Shown here: one piece after another, positions 15,742 to 23,408 of the stretch
Numbering within the stretch: position 1 is the first letter of the stretch
Layout of the letters: the number at the start of each line of letters is the position of its first letter
Assembly: GCF_016458275.1 (NCBI RefSeq)
Contig: NZ_JAEMHM010000033.1
Coordinates: forward strand, 1-39,678
Direction: 5' to 3'
DNA length: 39,678 bases
From: Geomesophilobacter sediminis
Lineage (GTDB): Bacteria > Desulfobacterota > Desulfuromonadia > Geobacterales > Geobacteraceae
Made by a program: the position numbers and the translations under genes
Notes under the pieces: generated by a model
Database searches by the model: none
Seen by the model: only the letters and a program-made list of their open reading frames with translations
What the model was told of the DNA's origin: nothing

Positions 15742-17136
15742 CTAGAAGGTCACCTGGGTCCGCACCCCGAGCGTCTTCACGTCCGGCCGGCTCCGGTCCC
15801 CCTCCGGGTTGATCAGGTACTGTGCCACCGGGGTGATGGAGATCTGTTCGCTCAGCTTCACCTTGTAATAAAGCTCGGCGAGCTTCTCCTGGGAGGCGGT
15901 CACACCGGGGAGGATCTGCCCGTAAGCCACGGCGAGCACGTCGTCCTTGCGTCCCGGGATCAGCCCGGTGTACTGCCCACCGGCACTCCAGGCGCCGCGG
16001 GTGGCATAGGCGTTACGCTCGCGCACCCCGTAGCGGAAAAACAGGGCCACCGGCCCGCTCACCTGCTGGTCGAAGCTCACCCCACCACCAACGGCGTTTC
16101 GCTCCAGCAGCTTGTTTTCACCGTCGGCACGCGCGCCGTCGATGCTGCCGTAGATCCGGTAGTTACCCTCCAGTTCCCCGAGCTTTACCTTGTAGTCCAA
16201 CTCCGCAATCCCATAGCCGTGGTCGATGACGTCCGAGCCCGAAGCATCTCCCGCACCGTAGCCGATCCCGAAGGTGAGCGACTCCGCGAGGCGCGCCTGC
16301 AGCCGCGCCCCCGGCCCGATATCGGGAACACCTAGGACCGGAGAATTGGTGAACGCGCCGGCCAGGAACTGGCTGTTTTCGTCGTTGGCGACGGCGTTCG
16401 CGTCAAAGTAGCTGGTGAGGTCGATCTTCCCAGCGGTAAGCGTGATGCGGTCGTTGACGGCGGTGTGCTCCACCCACGCCTGCCGGAAGCGGACCCGGTC
16501 TCCGGTGCTGCCGGCCACGTTGTCCAGTTTGGAAAAGTTGCCGATGTGGCGGTCCAGCCCATCGCCTCCGGTCGACTCGACGTCGATCACCGCGATGGTT
16601 TTCTCGCCGACCGAGAAGTTGAAGACGAGGTCGCCGCGCCCGACGGCGTCGACATGGTCGGTGGGACGGTTGCCCAGGGAACCCTGCAGTACCCCGACCA
16701 GCCCGCCGCTCATGGAGATGTTCTTGCTCAGGGCGTGCAGTTTGGTCCCCAGATCCTCGTTACGCTGCTGGAAGGTGCGGGTCCGCGCCAAGAGCATTTC
16801 CGCACGCAGTTCCTCCTGAAGTTCATCTACCAGGACCAGATCGGCATGATCCACCGAGCCCGGCCCCTCCTTCACCACCTTGTCGGCCATTTTCTCGGTG
16901 AGCAGCACCACGGCCGCGGCCAGCTCGACCCGGCTGTAGCAAACCTTCCCCTCGCGAAACTCCGGCGAAAAGATCCCATCGATCTGGTACTTGGCCCCCA
17001 ACCGCGCCAGTTCCCCGCACGCCGCGTTGCCGATTTCCACCTTTTCCGGGATGGCGAAACGACCGGCGTATGCGGTCAAGGGGGGTACCAGGGCGAGAAG
17101 CGCGAGTATCATCACTGCGACGGACAACATCTTCAT
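15742..17136 (-). CDS. SLH-domain/OprB-type outer-membrane porin
   Basis: A 464-residue protein with a signal peptide (cleavage near AYA-GR, residue 25), an N-terminal SLH-like segment (about 33-85, FREGKVCYSRVELAAAVVLL), a helical coiled-coil spacer (about 95-145, QEELRAEMLLARTRTFQQRN) and a C-terminal OprB-like barrel ending in Phe (VRTQVTF). This is the layout of SLH-OprB porins, in which the SLH domain binds the cell wall and the barrel passes solutes. AGGAGG lies six bases before the ATG. It sits between glpD and a sensor kinase in the glycerol segment, so sugar/polyol uptake is one guess; a Fur-like box upstream suggests an iron link instead. The substrate cannot be decided. Confidence 0.85.
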   Translation of the reverse strand: MKMLSVAVMILALLALVPPLTAYAGRFAIPEKVEIGNAACGELARLGAKYQIDGIFSPEFREGKVCYSRVELAAAVVLLTEKMADKVVKEGPGSVDHADLVLVDELQEELRAEMLLARTRTFQQRNEDLGTKLHALSKNISMSGGLVGVLQGSLGNRPTDHVDAVGRGDLVFNFSVGEKTIAVIDVESTGGDGLDRHIGNFSKLDNVAGSTGDRVRFRQAWVEHTAVNDRITLTAGKIDLTSYFDANAVANDENSQFLAGAFTNSPVLGVPDIGPGARLQARLAESLTFGIGYGAGDASGSDVIDHGYGIAELDYKVKLGELEGNYRIYGSIDGARADGENKLLERNAVGGGVSFDQQVSGPVALFFRYGVRERNAYATRGAWSAGGQYTGLIPGRKDDVLAVAYGQILPGVTASQEKLAELYYKVKLSEQISITPVAQYLINPEGDRSRPDVKTLGVRTQVTF

Positions 17137-17202
17137 TACATTCCTCCTGTTTTGGTGACTGCGTCATTTGCGGCGCGACCGCTGCGGCCGTGTCGTCAAA
17201 TT

Positions 17203-17217
17203 TGATTTTCATTTTCA
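17203..17217 (-). promoter_or_regulatory. Fur-like box upstream of OprB-type porin
   Basis: TGATTTTCATTTTCA matches the 7-1-7 Fur consensus TGATAATNATTATCA at 11 of 14 specified positions, in an AT-rich patch 66-80 bp upstream of the porin ATG. A weaker AT-rich Fur-like stretch lies near 17340-17360. Whether Fur binds has not been tested. Confidence 0.45.
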
Positions 17218-17428
17218 TCAATTTGATACTAAGATACCTCTGCGCGGCATGCCTGGATGAAAGGGTGGTGGAACGCGCACGGAACCTGCGGGAATCGGCT
17301 TGTGTCAGGGGATGAGGAATGCGGTCTTTTTGAATGCAGATTTCAATATCATTTTAATCGAGGCTCCGTCAAGCCAAAAAATCCGGATTGGGCGAGAAAA
17401 AATATCCGTGCGCCGTCTCTCTTGGGAC

Positions 17429-17455
17429 TCAAGTTTTGTATACGAAAGCCGATAG
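17429..17455 (+). promoter_or_regulatory. Sigma-28 (FliA) type promoter for histidine kinase
   Basis: TCAAGTTT (17429-17436), an 11-base spacer and GCCGATAG (17448-17455) match the flagellar sigma consensus TAAAGTTT-N11-GCCGATAA, with one mismatch in each box. It faces the kinase gene and would leave a leader of about 190 bases containing CTGCGG/CCGCAG and GAGAGCAGCTCCTCTC hairpins. Confidence 0.7.
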
Positions 17456-17655
17456 GTTAGCTGATGGTTTGAGAGCAGCTCCTCTCTTCGCCCCGCGGGG
17501 CGCCTCGATGTTTCCCGATGCCTGCAGCTGGAGTCCGACGACCTTCGTCTCCCTGACGTGAACCAACCGTTTTCCCGGGCGTGCTGCGGTCCTGCCGCAG
17601 TCGGCACCGGTTTCCCCTCCCGCCATGACTGCGCCGGCGAGGAAGGAGTAACAAG

Positions 17656-19764
17656 ATGCACCGAGCCGGAATTTCCCATCAGCCCCCATCGCCGTTGCGT
17701 ACCATGGGCATACTTTTGGGGGCGCTGTTTTCCCTCGAAATCATGCTGATGTTCGCCCTCCCCTACCTCGTGCCGACCCATAACGAGGTGCTGGCCAACT
17801 TGGCCGATGCGGCATCGCTGACCGTACTGTTCCTTCCACTGCTTTACTTCTACATCTTCAGGCCGTACCGGCGCTCCGCCGAACTCCAGAAGTCGCTGTC
17901 CGAAAACGTCCTGCTGCACGTGATCGACGGGGTGGTGATCTTCACCGCGGACGGAATGATCGACTCCTTCAACCGCGCCGCGGAAAACCTCTTCGGCTAC
18001 GCCGCCTCCGAGGTAGCCGGACGTCCCATCTCTTCACTGGCCGCGACCGAGTGCCGGCACAAGATGGAGGAGGCGCTGCTGCACGGGGACGGCTCCACCG
18101 GGGCGGCCTGGGAGTGCACCGGAGTGCGCAAAGACGGGAGTACCATCGAGCTTGAGCTGTCGGTGAGCGATCTGCGGCTGGGCAAGGAACCGATGCGGCT
18201 GGCGATCATCAGGGACATCACGCTGCGCCGCAAAGGCGAAGAGGAGCTGCGCCGCGCGCTGTCGCTTTTGAGCACCACCCTGGAATCGACCGCCGAGGGG
18301 ATCCTGGTGCGGGACCTGGTGGGAAAGACGGTGATCTACAACCGCCGCTTTGCGGAGATGTGGCGCATTCCCGAGTCGGTGCTCAGCACGCACGACGATG
18401 AGGTGATGCGGGAACACGTGCTCGACCAGCTCAAAGACCCGCGCGCTTTCATGGAACTGACCACGCGGCTTTACCGGGAGCCGGAACGGGAAAGCCAGGA
18501 TATCCTCCATTTCAAGGACCACCGGGTCTTCGAAAGGGTCTCGCTGCCCCATGTGGTCGGCGGCCGCATCGCGGGGCGCGTGATCTGCTTCCGGGACGTG
18601 ACCGAGCAGACCCAACTCGAACAGCAGCTGCGCCACGCCCAGAAGATGGAAGCGCTGGGGACGCTGGCCGGCGGTGTTGCCCACGATTTCAACAACATCC
18701 TGACCGTCATCATCGGCTACAGCAACGTCATCGCCCGCAGCCTCAAAAAGGACGACCCGCTCCAGCATCCCGTGGACCAGATCATCGCCGCGTCGGATCG
18801 GGCCGCCTCGCTCACCGCGAGCCTCCTCGCCTACAGCCGCAAGACCACCATCGACCCCAAGCCGATCGAGCTCAACCAGGAGCTCCGCAATTTCAACCGG
18901 TTCCTCAAACGGCTGATCGGGGAAAAGATAGAGCTCGTCACCAGGTACGCAGACCACCCCCTCACCGTCCTGGCGGACCGCGGCCAGATCGAGCAGGTGC
19001 TGATGAACCTCGCTGCCAACGCCCGGGACGCCATGTCCGGAAACGGCTGTCTGGTGATCGACCTGCACCCGCTGACCATTGATGCCGACTTCGTCAAGCT
19101 GCACGGCTTCGGACCCCCAGGCGACTACGCGGTCATCACCGTTGCCGACACCGGCGCCGGGATGGACGAGGCGACCCGGGAAAAGATCTTCGAGCCTTTT
19201 TTCACCACCAAGGAAACGGGGCACGGCACCGGGCTGGGGTTGTCCATCGTCTACGGCATCGTGCGCCAGCACCGCGGCCACATCAACGTCTACAGCGAGG
19301 CGGGCAAAGGGACCACCATGAACATCTACCTCCCGTTGACCGCTGATGCGGCGCAGCCGCCGCTGGTCGTCCCGGAGCCGATGACCGCGGGACACGAAAC
19401 GGTGCTCTTGATCGAGGACGATCAAAGCGTCCGGGGATTGGTGGGAAATGTGCTGCAGGATGCGGGATATAGAGTGATCGAGGCGGTAGACGGGGAAGAG
19501 GCGGTGGCGAAGTTCCGGGAAGCTCCGGAAACCGACCTCCTTCTGCTGGACGTGATCATGCCCAAGAAAAACGGGAAGGAAACCTACGAGGAGATCCGAG
19601 CCCTGCGGCCCGGGGTGAAGGCGATCTTCATGAGCGGGTATACCGCCGACATCGTGCAGAAAAACGGGCTGATCGGGGACGGGCTGGTGATCATGAACAA
19701 GCCGCTCGCCCCCAACGAGCTGCTCTACAAAATCCGGGAGGTGCTGGACCGGCCCCGGGGTTAG
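17656..19764 (+). CDS. Membrane-bound hybrid PAS sensor histidine kinase
   Basis: A 702-residue protein with two membrane helices (about 17-40 and 51-69), two PAS domains (about 82-195, [10 protein letters not shown]; and about 205-325), a HisKA domain with phosphorylatable His343 in [18 protein letters not shown], a HATPase_c domain (N box [10 protein letters not shown] at 451-460, G boxes [10 protein letters not shown] and GTGLGLS), and a C-terminal receiver (about 583-698) with acceptor Asp632 in [13 protein letters not shown] and the conserved Lys682. AGGAG precedes the ATG. No separate response regulator is adjacent, so output must pass through a phosphotransfer partner or a distant regulator. 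A sigma-28-like promoter upstream suggests co-expression with motility genes. It is convergent with glpK, their stops overlapping by four bases. Confidence 0.93.
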   Translation: MHRAGISHQPPSPLRTMGILLGALFSLEIMLMFALPYLVPTHNEVLANLADAASLTVLFLPLLYFYIFRPYRRSAELQKSLSENVLLHVIDGVVIFTADGMIDSFNRAAENLFGYAASEVAGRPISSLAATECRHKMEEALLHGDGSTGAAWECTGVRKDGSTIELELSVSDLRLGKEPMRLAIIRDITLRRKGEEELRRALSLLSTTLESTAEGILVRDLVGKTVIYNRRFAEMWRIPESVLSTHDDEVMREHVLDQLKDPRAFMELTTRLYREPERESQDILHFKDHRVFERVSLPHVVGGRIAGRVICFRDVTEQTQLEQQLRHAQKMEALGTLAGGVAHDFNNILTVIIGYSNVIARSLKKDDPLQHPVDQIIAASDRAASLTASLLAYSRKTTIDPKPIELNQELRNFNRFLKRLIGEKIELVTRYADHPLTVLADRGQIEQVLMNLAANARDAMSGNGCLVIDLHPLTIDADFVKLHGFGPPGDYAVITVADTGAGMDEATREKIFEPFFTTKETGHGTGLGLSIVYGIVRQHRGHINVYSEAGKGTTMNIYLPLTADAAQPPLVVPEPMTAGHETVLLIEDDQSVRGLVGNVLQDAGYRVIEAVDGEEAVAKFREAPETDLLLLDVIMPKKNGKETYEEIRALRPGVKAIFMSGYTADIVQKNGLIGDGLVIMNKPLAPNELLYKIREVLDRPRG

Positions 19765-21245
19765 CTCGGTTTCTCCCATCCCAGGGCGAGGGAGACGGCC
19801 CGGCGCCACCCGGCCCGGAGCTGGTCGCGGCGCGACGGATCCCCGGTCGGCTCGAAGCGCCGCTCCGGCGTCGAGCGGCTCCTGAGCTCAGCCAGGTCGA
19901 AGACGCCGGCTCCGATACCCGCCAGCAGGGCGGCTCCCAGCGAGGTGGTTTCGGTCAGCGCCGGGCGGAGCACCGGGACCCCGAGGAGATCCGCCTGGAA
20001 CTGCAAGAGAAGGTCGTTCGCGGCCGCCCCTCCGTCCACCCGCAGCGCCTGGACCGGGATGTTTCCGGCCCGCTCCATGGCCTCGATGGCGTCGCAGGTC
20101 TGGTAGGCGATCGCCTCCAGGGCGGCCCGGACCAGGTGCCCCCTGCCGCTCCCCCGGGTCAGCCCGGCGATGACGCCGCGGGCGAAGGGGTCCCAGTAGG
20201 GGGTCCCCAGCCCGGTGAGCGCCGGGACGAAGTACACCCCGCCGTTGTCCGGCACCGAACGGGCCAGCGCCTCCGCCTCGGCGGAACTCGCCAGGATCCC
20301 CAATCCGTCCCTCAGCCATTGCAACGCCGCCCCGGCGATGAACACCGACCCCTCCAGCGCATAACAGACCTCGTTTCCCAGCTGCCAGCCGATGGTGGTC
20401 AGCACCCCCTCCCCCAAAACCGGCTCTTTGCCGCTGTTCATCACGATGAAGGCCCCGGTCCCGTAGGTCGCCTTGGCCATCCCCGCCGCGAAGCATCCCT
20501 GTCCGAAGAGTGCCGCCTGCTGGTCCCCCGCCACGCCGGTGACGACAAGCCCCTCGAGCCCCGGCAGGGCACACCGGGCAAAGGACGCCGCACACGGGAG
20601 CACCTCGGGGAGCATCGCGGCGGGAATGCCGAAGCGCGCCAGCAGTTCCGGGTCCCACTGCAGGGTGTGGATGTTGAAAAGCAGGGTCCGGCTCGCGTTG
20701 GAAACATCGGTGACGTGCACCCTCCCGCCGCTGAGCCGGTAGATGAGCCAGCTGTCCACGGTGCCGAAGCAGACCTCGCCCCGCGCGCCGCGCTCCCGCA
20801 GACCGTCCACCGACTCCAGGAGCCAGGCCAGCTTGGTCGCCGAAAAATAGGGATCGAGCAAAAGCCCGGTCTTCTCGCGGATCCCCCGCTCCTCCCCCGC
20901 CCCCTTCATCGCCTCGGTCCGCTCGGCGGTCCTTCGGTCCTGCCATACGATGGCGCGGGAAAGCGGCCGCCCCGTGTCCCGTTCCCACACGATGGTCGTC
21001 TCGCGCTGGTTGGAGATGCCCACCCCCGCAATTTCCGAGAGCGGCACGCCGCAGCGGCCGAGTACTTCGCGCAGGGTCGCCTCCTGGCTGGCCCAGATCT
21101 CTTCAGCATCATGCTCCACCCACCCCGGCTGCGGGTAGTACTGGGGAAACTCCTTTTGGGCGCTGGCGATAACGCGCCCGTCGCTGTCATAGAGGACGGT
21201 GCGGCTGCTGGTGGTTCCCTGGTCGAGAGCGAGAAGGTAAGGCAT
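19761..21245 (-). CDS. glpK: Glycerol kinase
   Basis: A 494-residue protein of the FGGY kinase family at the normal GlpK length. The N-terminal ATP-binding motif LALDQGTTSSR, QKEFPQYYPQPGWVEHDAEE, the glycerol-contact segment ISNQRETTIVWERDTGRPL with AIVWQDRR, the GTVDSWLIYRLSGG motif, YGTGAFIVMNSG, and the C-terminal RVDGGAAANDLLLQFQADLL are all present. It phosphorylates glycerol to glycerol-3-phosphate, the substrate of the GlpD encoded at 13846-15456. GAGGA lies six bases before the ATG at 21245; a TTG at 21263 is less likely. It may be co-transcribed with the small barrel gene 46 bases upstream. No glycerol facilitator gene is seen here. Confidence 0.96.
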   Translation of the reverse strand: MPYLLALDQGTTSSRTVLYDSDGRVIASAQKEFPQYYPQPGWVEHDAEEIWASQEATLREVLGRCGVPLSEIAGVGISNQRETTIVWERDTGRPLSRAIVWQDRRTAERTEAMKGAGEERGIREKTGLLLDPYFSATKLAWLLESVDGLRERGARGEVCFGTVDSWLIYRLSGGRVHVTDVSNASRTLLFNIHTLQWDPELLARFGIPAAMLPEVLPCAASFARCALPGLEGLVVTGVAGDQQAALFGQGCFAAGMAKATYGTGAFIVMNSGKEPVLGEGVLTTIGWQLGNEVCYALEGSVFIAGAALQWLRDGLGILASSAEAEALARSVPDNGGVYFVPALTGLGTPYWDPFARGVIAGLTRGSGRGHLVRAALEAIAYQTCDAIEAMERAGNIPVQALRVDGGAAANDLLLQFQADLLGVPVLRPALTETTSLGAALLAGIGAGVFDLAELRSRSTPERRFEPTGDPSRRDQLRAGWRRAVSLALGWEKPS

Positions 21246-21291
21246 GGAAGATCCTCTTTTCAATGCACAATGGGTTTACGCGTCGGATTGA

Positions 21292-21855
21292 CTACTTGAA
21301 GCGCCAGATGATCCTGGTGCCGATCCGCTCCTCCAGCTGGTACATCCGGGGGAGGGTCCCGCCGGTCGGGCTCTGGTCGTAATACAGGGTGAGGTCGGCG
21401 CGCGGCGAAAGATGGATTCCCATTTCTCCGCTCCAGGAGAGACCGCCCCGCAGCGAGCGGCTGAAGTCATAACTTTGCCGGGACGTGATGTCCTGGCCGA
21501 TGCTGTGACCGGTACTTTCGTAACTGAAAACGGGGAGCTTGGCGGCTGCGGAGAGGTAGAGGGTCTCCGGGAGGGAAATGCGCCACCCGGCCTGGGCATG
21601 CACGTTGTGGATCGACTCCGCCACCGCGCCGGGAAGATCCCGCTCCAGGGCCCGGTAACCCACTCCCAGCTCCGGCTCCAGGGTCAGGTCGCCACCGGCG
21701 GAATACCGCACCCCACCGGTAGTGAGGAAACGGTCCGCATCGAAGAAGCGGCTCTGGCTGAGCGGAGGGGAAAGTTTGGGCACACCGAGGTCCGCGGCGT
21801 ATGCCGCAGGGGTGAGGAGAAAGGCGGCAATGATGAAAAAAGAAGACTTGATCAT
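21292..21855 (-). CDS. Small outer-membrane beta-barrel-like protein
   Basis: A 187-residue protein with a signal peptide (about 1-20, AAYA-AD), followed by alternating polar/hydrophobic strands (VGYRALERDLPGAV, LYLSAAAKLPVFSY, RADLTLYYDQSP) and an aromatic-ended C-terminus (TRIIWRFK). The length and pattern suit an 8- to 10-strand barrel. A GGGTGA stretch precedes the ATG. It lies 46 bases upstream of glpK on the same strand, so co-transcription is possible, and it might help glycerol or another solute cross the outer membrane. No family could be assigned from memory. Confidence 0.7.
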   Translation of the reverse strand: MIKSSFFIIAAFLLTPAAYAADLGVPKLSPPLSQSRFFDADRFLTTGGVRYSAGGDLTLEPELGVGYRALERDLPGAVAESIHNVHAQAGWRISLPETLYLSAAAKLPVFSYESTGHSIGQDITSRQSYDFSRSLRGGLSWSGEMGIHLSPRADLTLYYDQSPTGGTLPRMYQLEERIGTRIIWRFK

Positions 21856-22032
21856 GCGTCACCCGGATCGATGCCCTCCCGCGGAAGGCGCTGCCGGAAC
21901 ACAGAAACGCATTCCGGCGCAAGACCAGCAATAGCAGATATCGCGGCAGGAGACAATCCGGATCTTGTCGGTGGAAACGTCAGGAGGGGGCGGCAAGGGA
22001 GGGGCAAGGCAGGCATCGGCCGAATGCGGCGC

Positions 22033-23229
22033 TCACAGCCAGGGGATCGGTCCGTTAGCGGCGCTCCCCAGACGCTTTTTTCCGTCGTCGGGCTTGCCGT
22101 GGGGGGTCGTTTCCGAGGAGAGGAGCTCAGCGGTCACCCTCCCGACGGCGACGGTAGTCTCGATCTTTACCGGTACCCGGTTTTGATCGTCGGTCATCCA
22201 GATCAGCATGTCGCCGGTCCTGCGGAACATCCCGGCGGTCTTCTGCAGCGGCCGGACCACGATGGTCGCGACCTTGGCCAGGTTGGGGAGGCGGATCTCC
22301 TCCTTGCGCAAAACCTCCACCGGCACCTCGGCGTAGATCTCGCTGTCGTAGACGTGCATCACCTCGTTCTTGCCGACTTCCAGGGGACGGTTGCGCAGGT
22401 AGTAGATTCCGGTCAACGAATCGACAACATCGGTGGTGGGAACGTCGAGTTTCTGACGCCGGCCGTGCACCAGGTCGTTCCAGGCGACGGTCCTTTTCTG
22501 CATGTTGATGGTGAACATCTCGTCGGCACGGAAGGAGCCTTCCCGCTGGCGGATCGAGGTGTTGATGAACCTGCCGTCGATCCGGTTGGTTTCGATCACG
22601 TCATCGACCGGGAAGATCGCCGAAAAGGCGAGGTTGGTCTTGATCCGCAAGCCGACCGAGGTGACCCCGTTTTCGTTTTTGGACTCGAGTTCGGCACTGC
22701 CCACAGGAATGCCGAGTTTGGTTATCTGGTAGGTAAGTTTTTCGTACTGGGCCGAGAAATAGCTGCCGGTACCGGCAACTGCGGTCGGTACCGCAACCGG
22801 CTTCGCATTGGCCGGCGGGGCCTGGGCAACGGCCGGACGCGGCGCCGGAGCTGCGGGCTCTTCCTTTACTTTCTTGATCGGGGGGGGCTCAGTGGCAGCG
22901 ACCGGTACTTTCGGTGCCGGCTGGGCAGGTGCCGGGGGGACAACCGGGGCGTCATCGTCCGGTTCGGCGTCGGTCTTCTTGGCAACCGGCGCTACCGCGG
23001 GGGGCTGTTCCTGCTTGGGTGCGGCCTCCTCCTTGGGAGCGACCACCACCGGGGCCTTCGCCTCCGGAAGCGCCTCCGCCAGGGAAACGGTGATGCAGGG
23101 GGGATTGACCGCGGCACCGAAATCGTAGCTTCCCAGGAAGCGAAAGGCATACGCCACGAGGAGATGCGCCGCGAGCGAGAGGACGACGCAGTAAGAAATC
23201 CGGCGCAGGTTGCGGAATAGTTTGAACAT
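22033..23229 (-). CDS. DUF3108 domain envelope protein with TonB-like N-terminus
   Basis: A 398-residue protein. An N-terminal membrane anchor (about residues 10-30, SYCVVLSLAAHLLVAYAF) is followed by a long Pro/Ala/Lys linker (about 45-155, PAPAQPAPKVPVAATEPPP), as in TonB-type spanning proteins. The C-terminal domain (about 160-375), with YQITKLGIPVGSAEL, VVDSLTGIYYLRN and a CYS-free beta-rich fold, matches DUF3108, a periplasmic family of unknown function often found in delta-proteobacteria. The ATG at 23229 is chosen over one at 23253 because a G-rich site precedes it and the anchor begins there. It is downstream of conduit operon 2 but separated from it by a terminator. Confidence 0.82.
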   Translation of the reverse strand: MFKLFRNLRRISYCVVLSLAAHLLVAYAFRFLGSYDFGAAVNPPCITVSLAEALPEAKAPVVVAPKEEAAPKQEQPPAVAPVAKKTDAEPDDDAPVVPPAPAQPAPKVPVAATEPPPIKKVKEEPAAPAPRPAVAQAPPANAKPVAVPTAVAGTGSYFSAQYEKLTYQITKLGIPVGSAELESKNENGVTSVGLRIKTNLAFSAIFPVDDVIETNRIDGRFINTSIRQREGSFRADEMFTINMQKRTVAWNDLVHGRRQKLDVPTTDVVDSLTGIYYLRNRPLEVGKNEVMHVYDSEIYAEVPVEVLRKEEIRLPNLAKVATIVVRPLQKTAGMFRRTGDMLIWMTDDQNRVPVKIETTVAVGRVTAELLSSETTPHGKPDDGKKRLGSAANGPIPWL

Positions 23230-23325
23230 GTGGTACCCCCGGCCATTCCTCATGCAGGAAATGCGCCGAAACGGTCCGCAGGCGAATCGGAGGGGCGGGC
23301 CGCAACTGTTGCTTCAAGATCGGAA

Positions 23326-23352
23326 AAAGGCCGGCACTTGCGTGCCGGCCCG
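23326..23352 (-). terminator. Terminator of conduit operon 2
   Basis: On the minus strand GGCCGGCAC-GCAA-GTGCCGGCC is followed by TTTTT. A second hairpin, CATGGAGAGGG/CCCTCTCCATG (about 23370-23396), lies between it and the cytochrome stop codon. Confidence 0.85.
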
Positions 23353-23408
23353 ATAACAGCATCAGGGCATGGAGAGGGGTGGCCCCCTCTCCATGTTTTA
23401 TTGAAGGA

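Noticed and set aside
17429-17919. Minus-strand frames over the histidine kinase leader (for example the one containing VHVRETKVVGLQLQASG)
   Set aside because: They overlap the sigma-28-like promoter and the kinase start and have no ribosome-binding site; the apparent protein-like segment is probably antisense to RNA structure.
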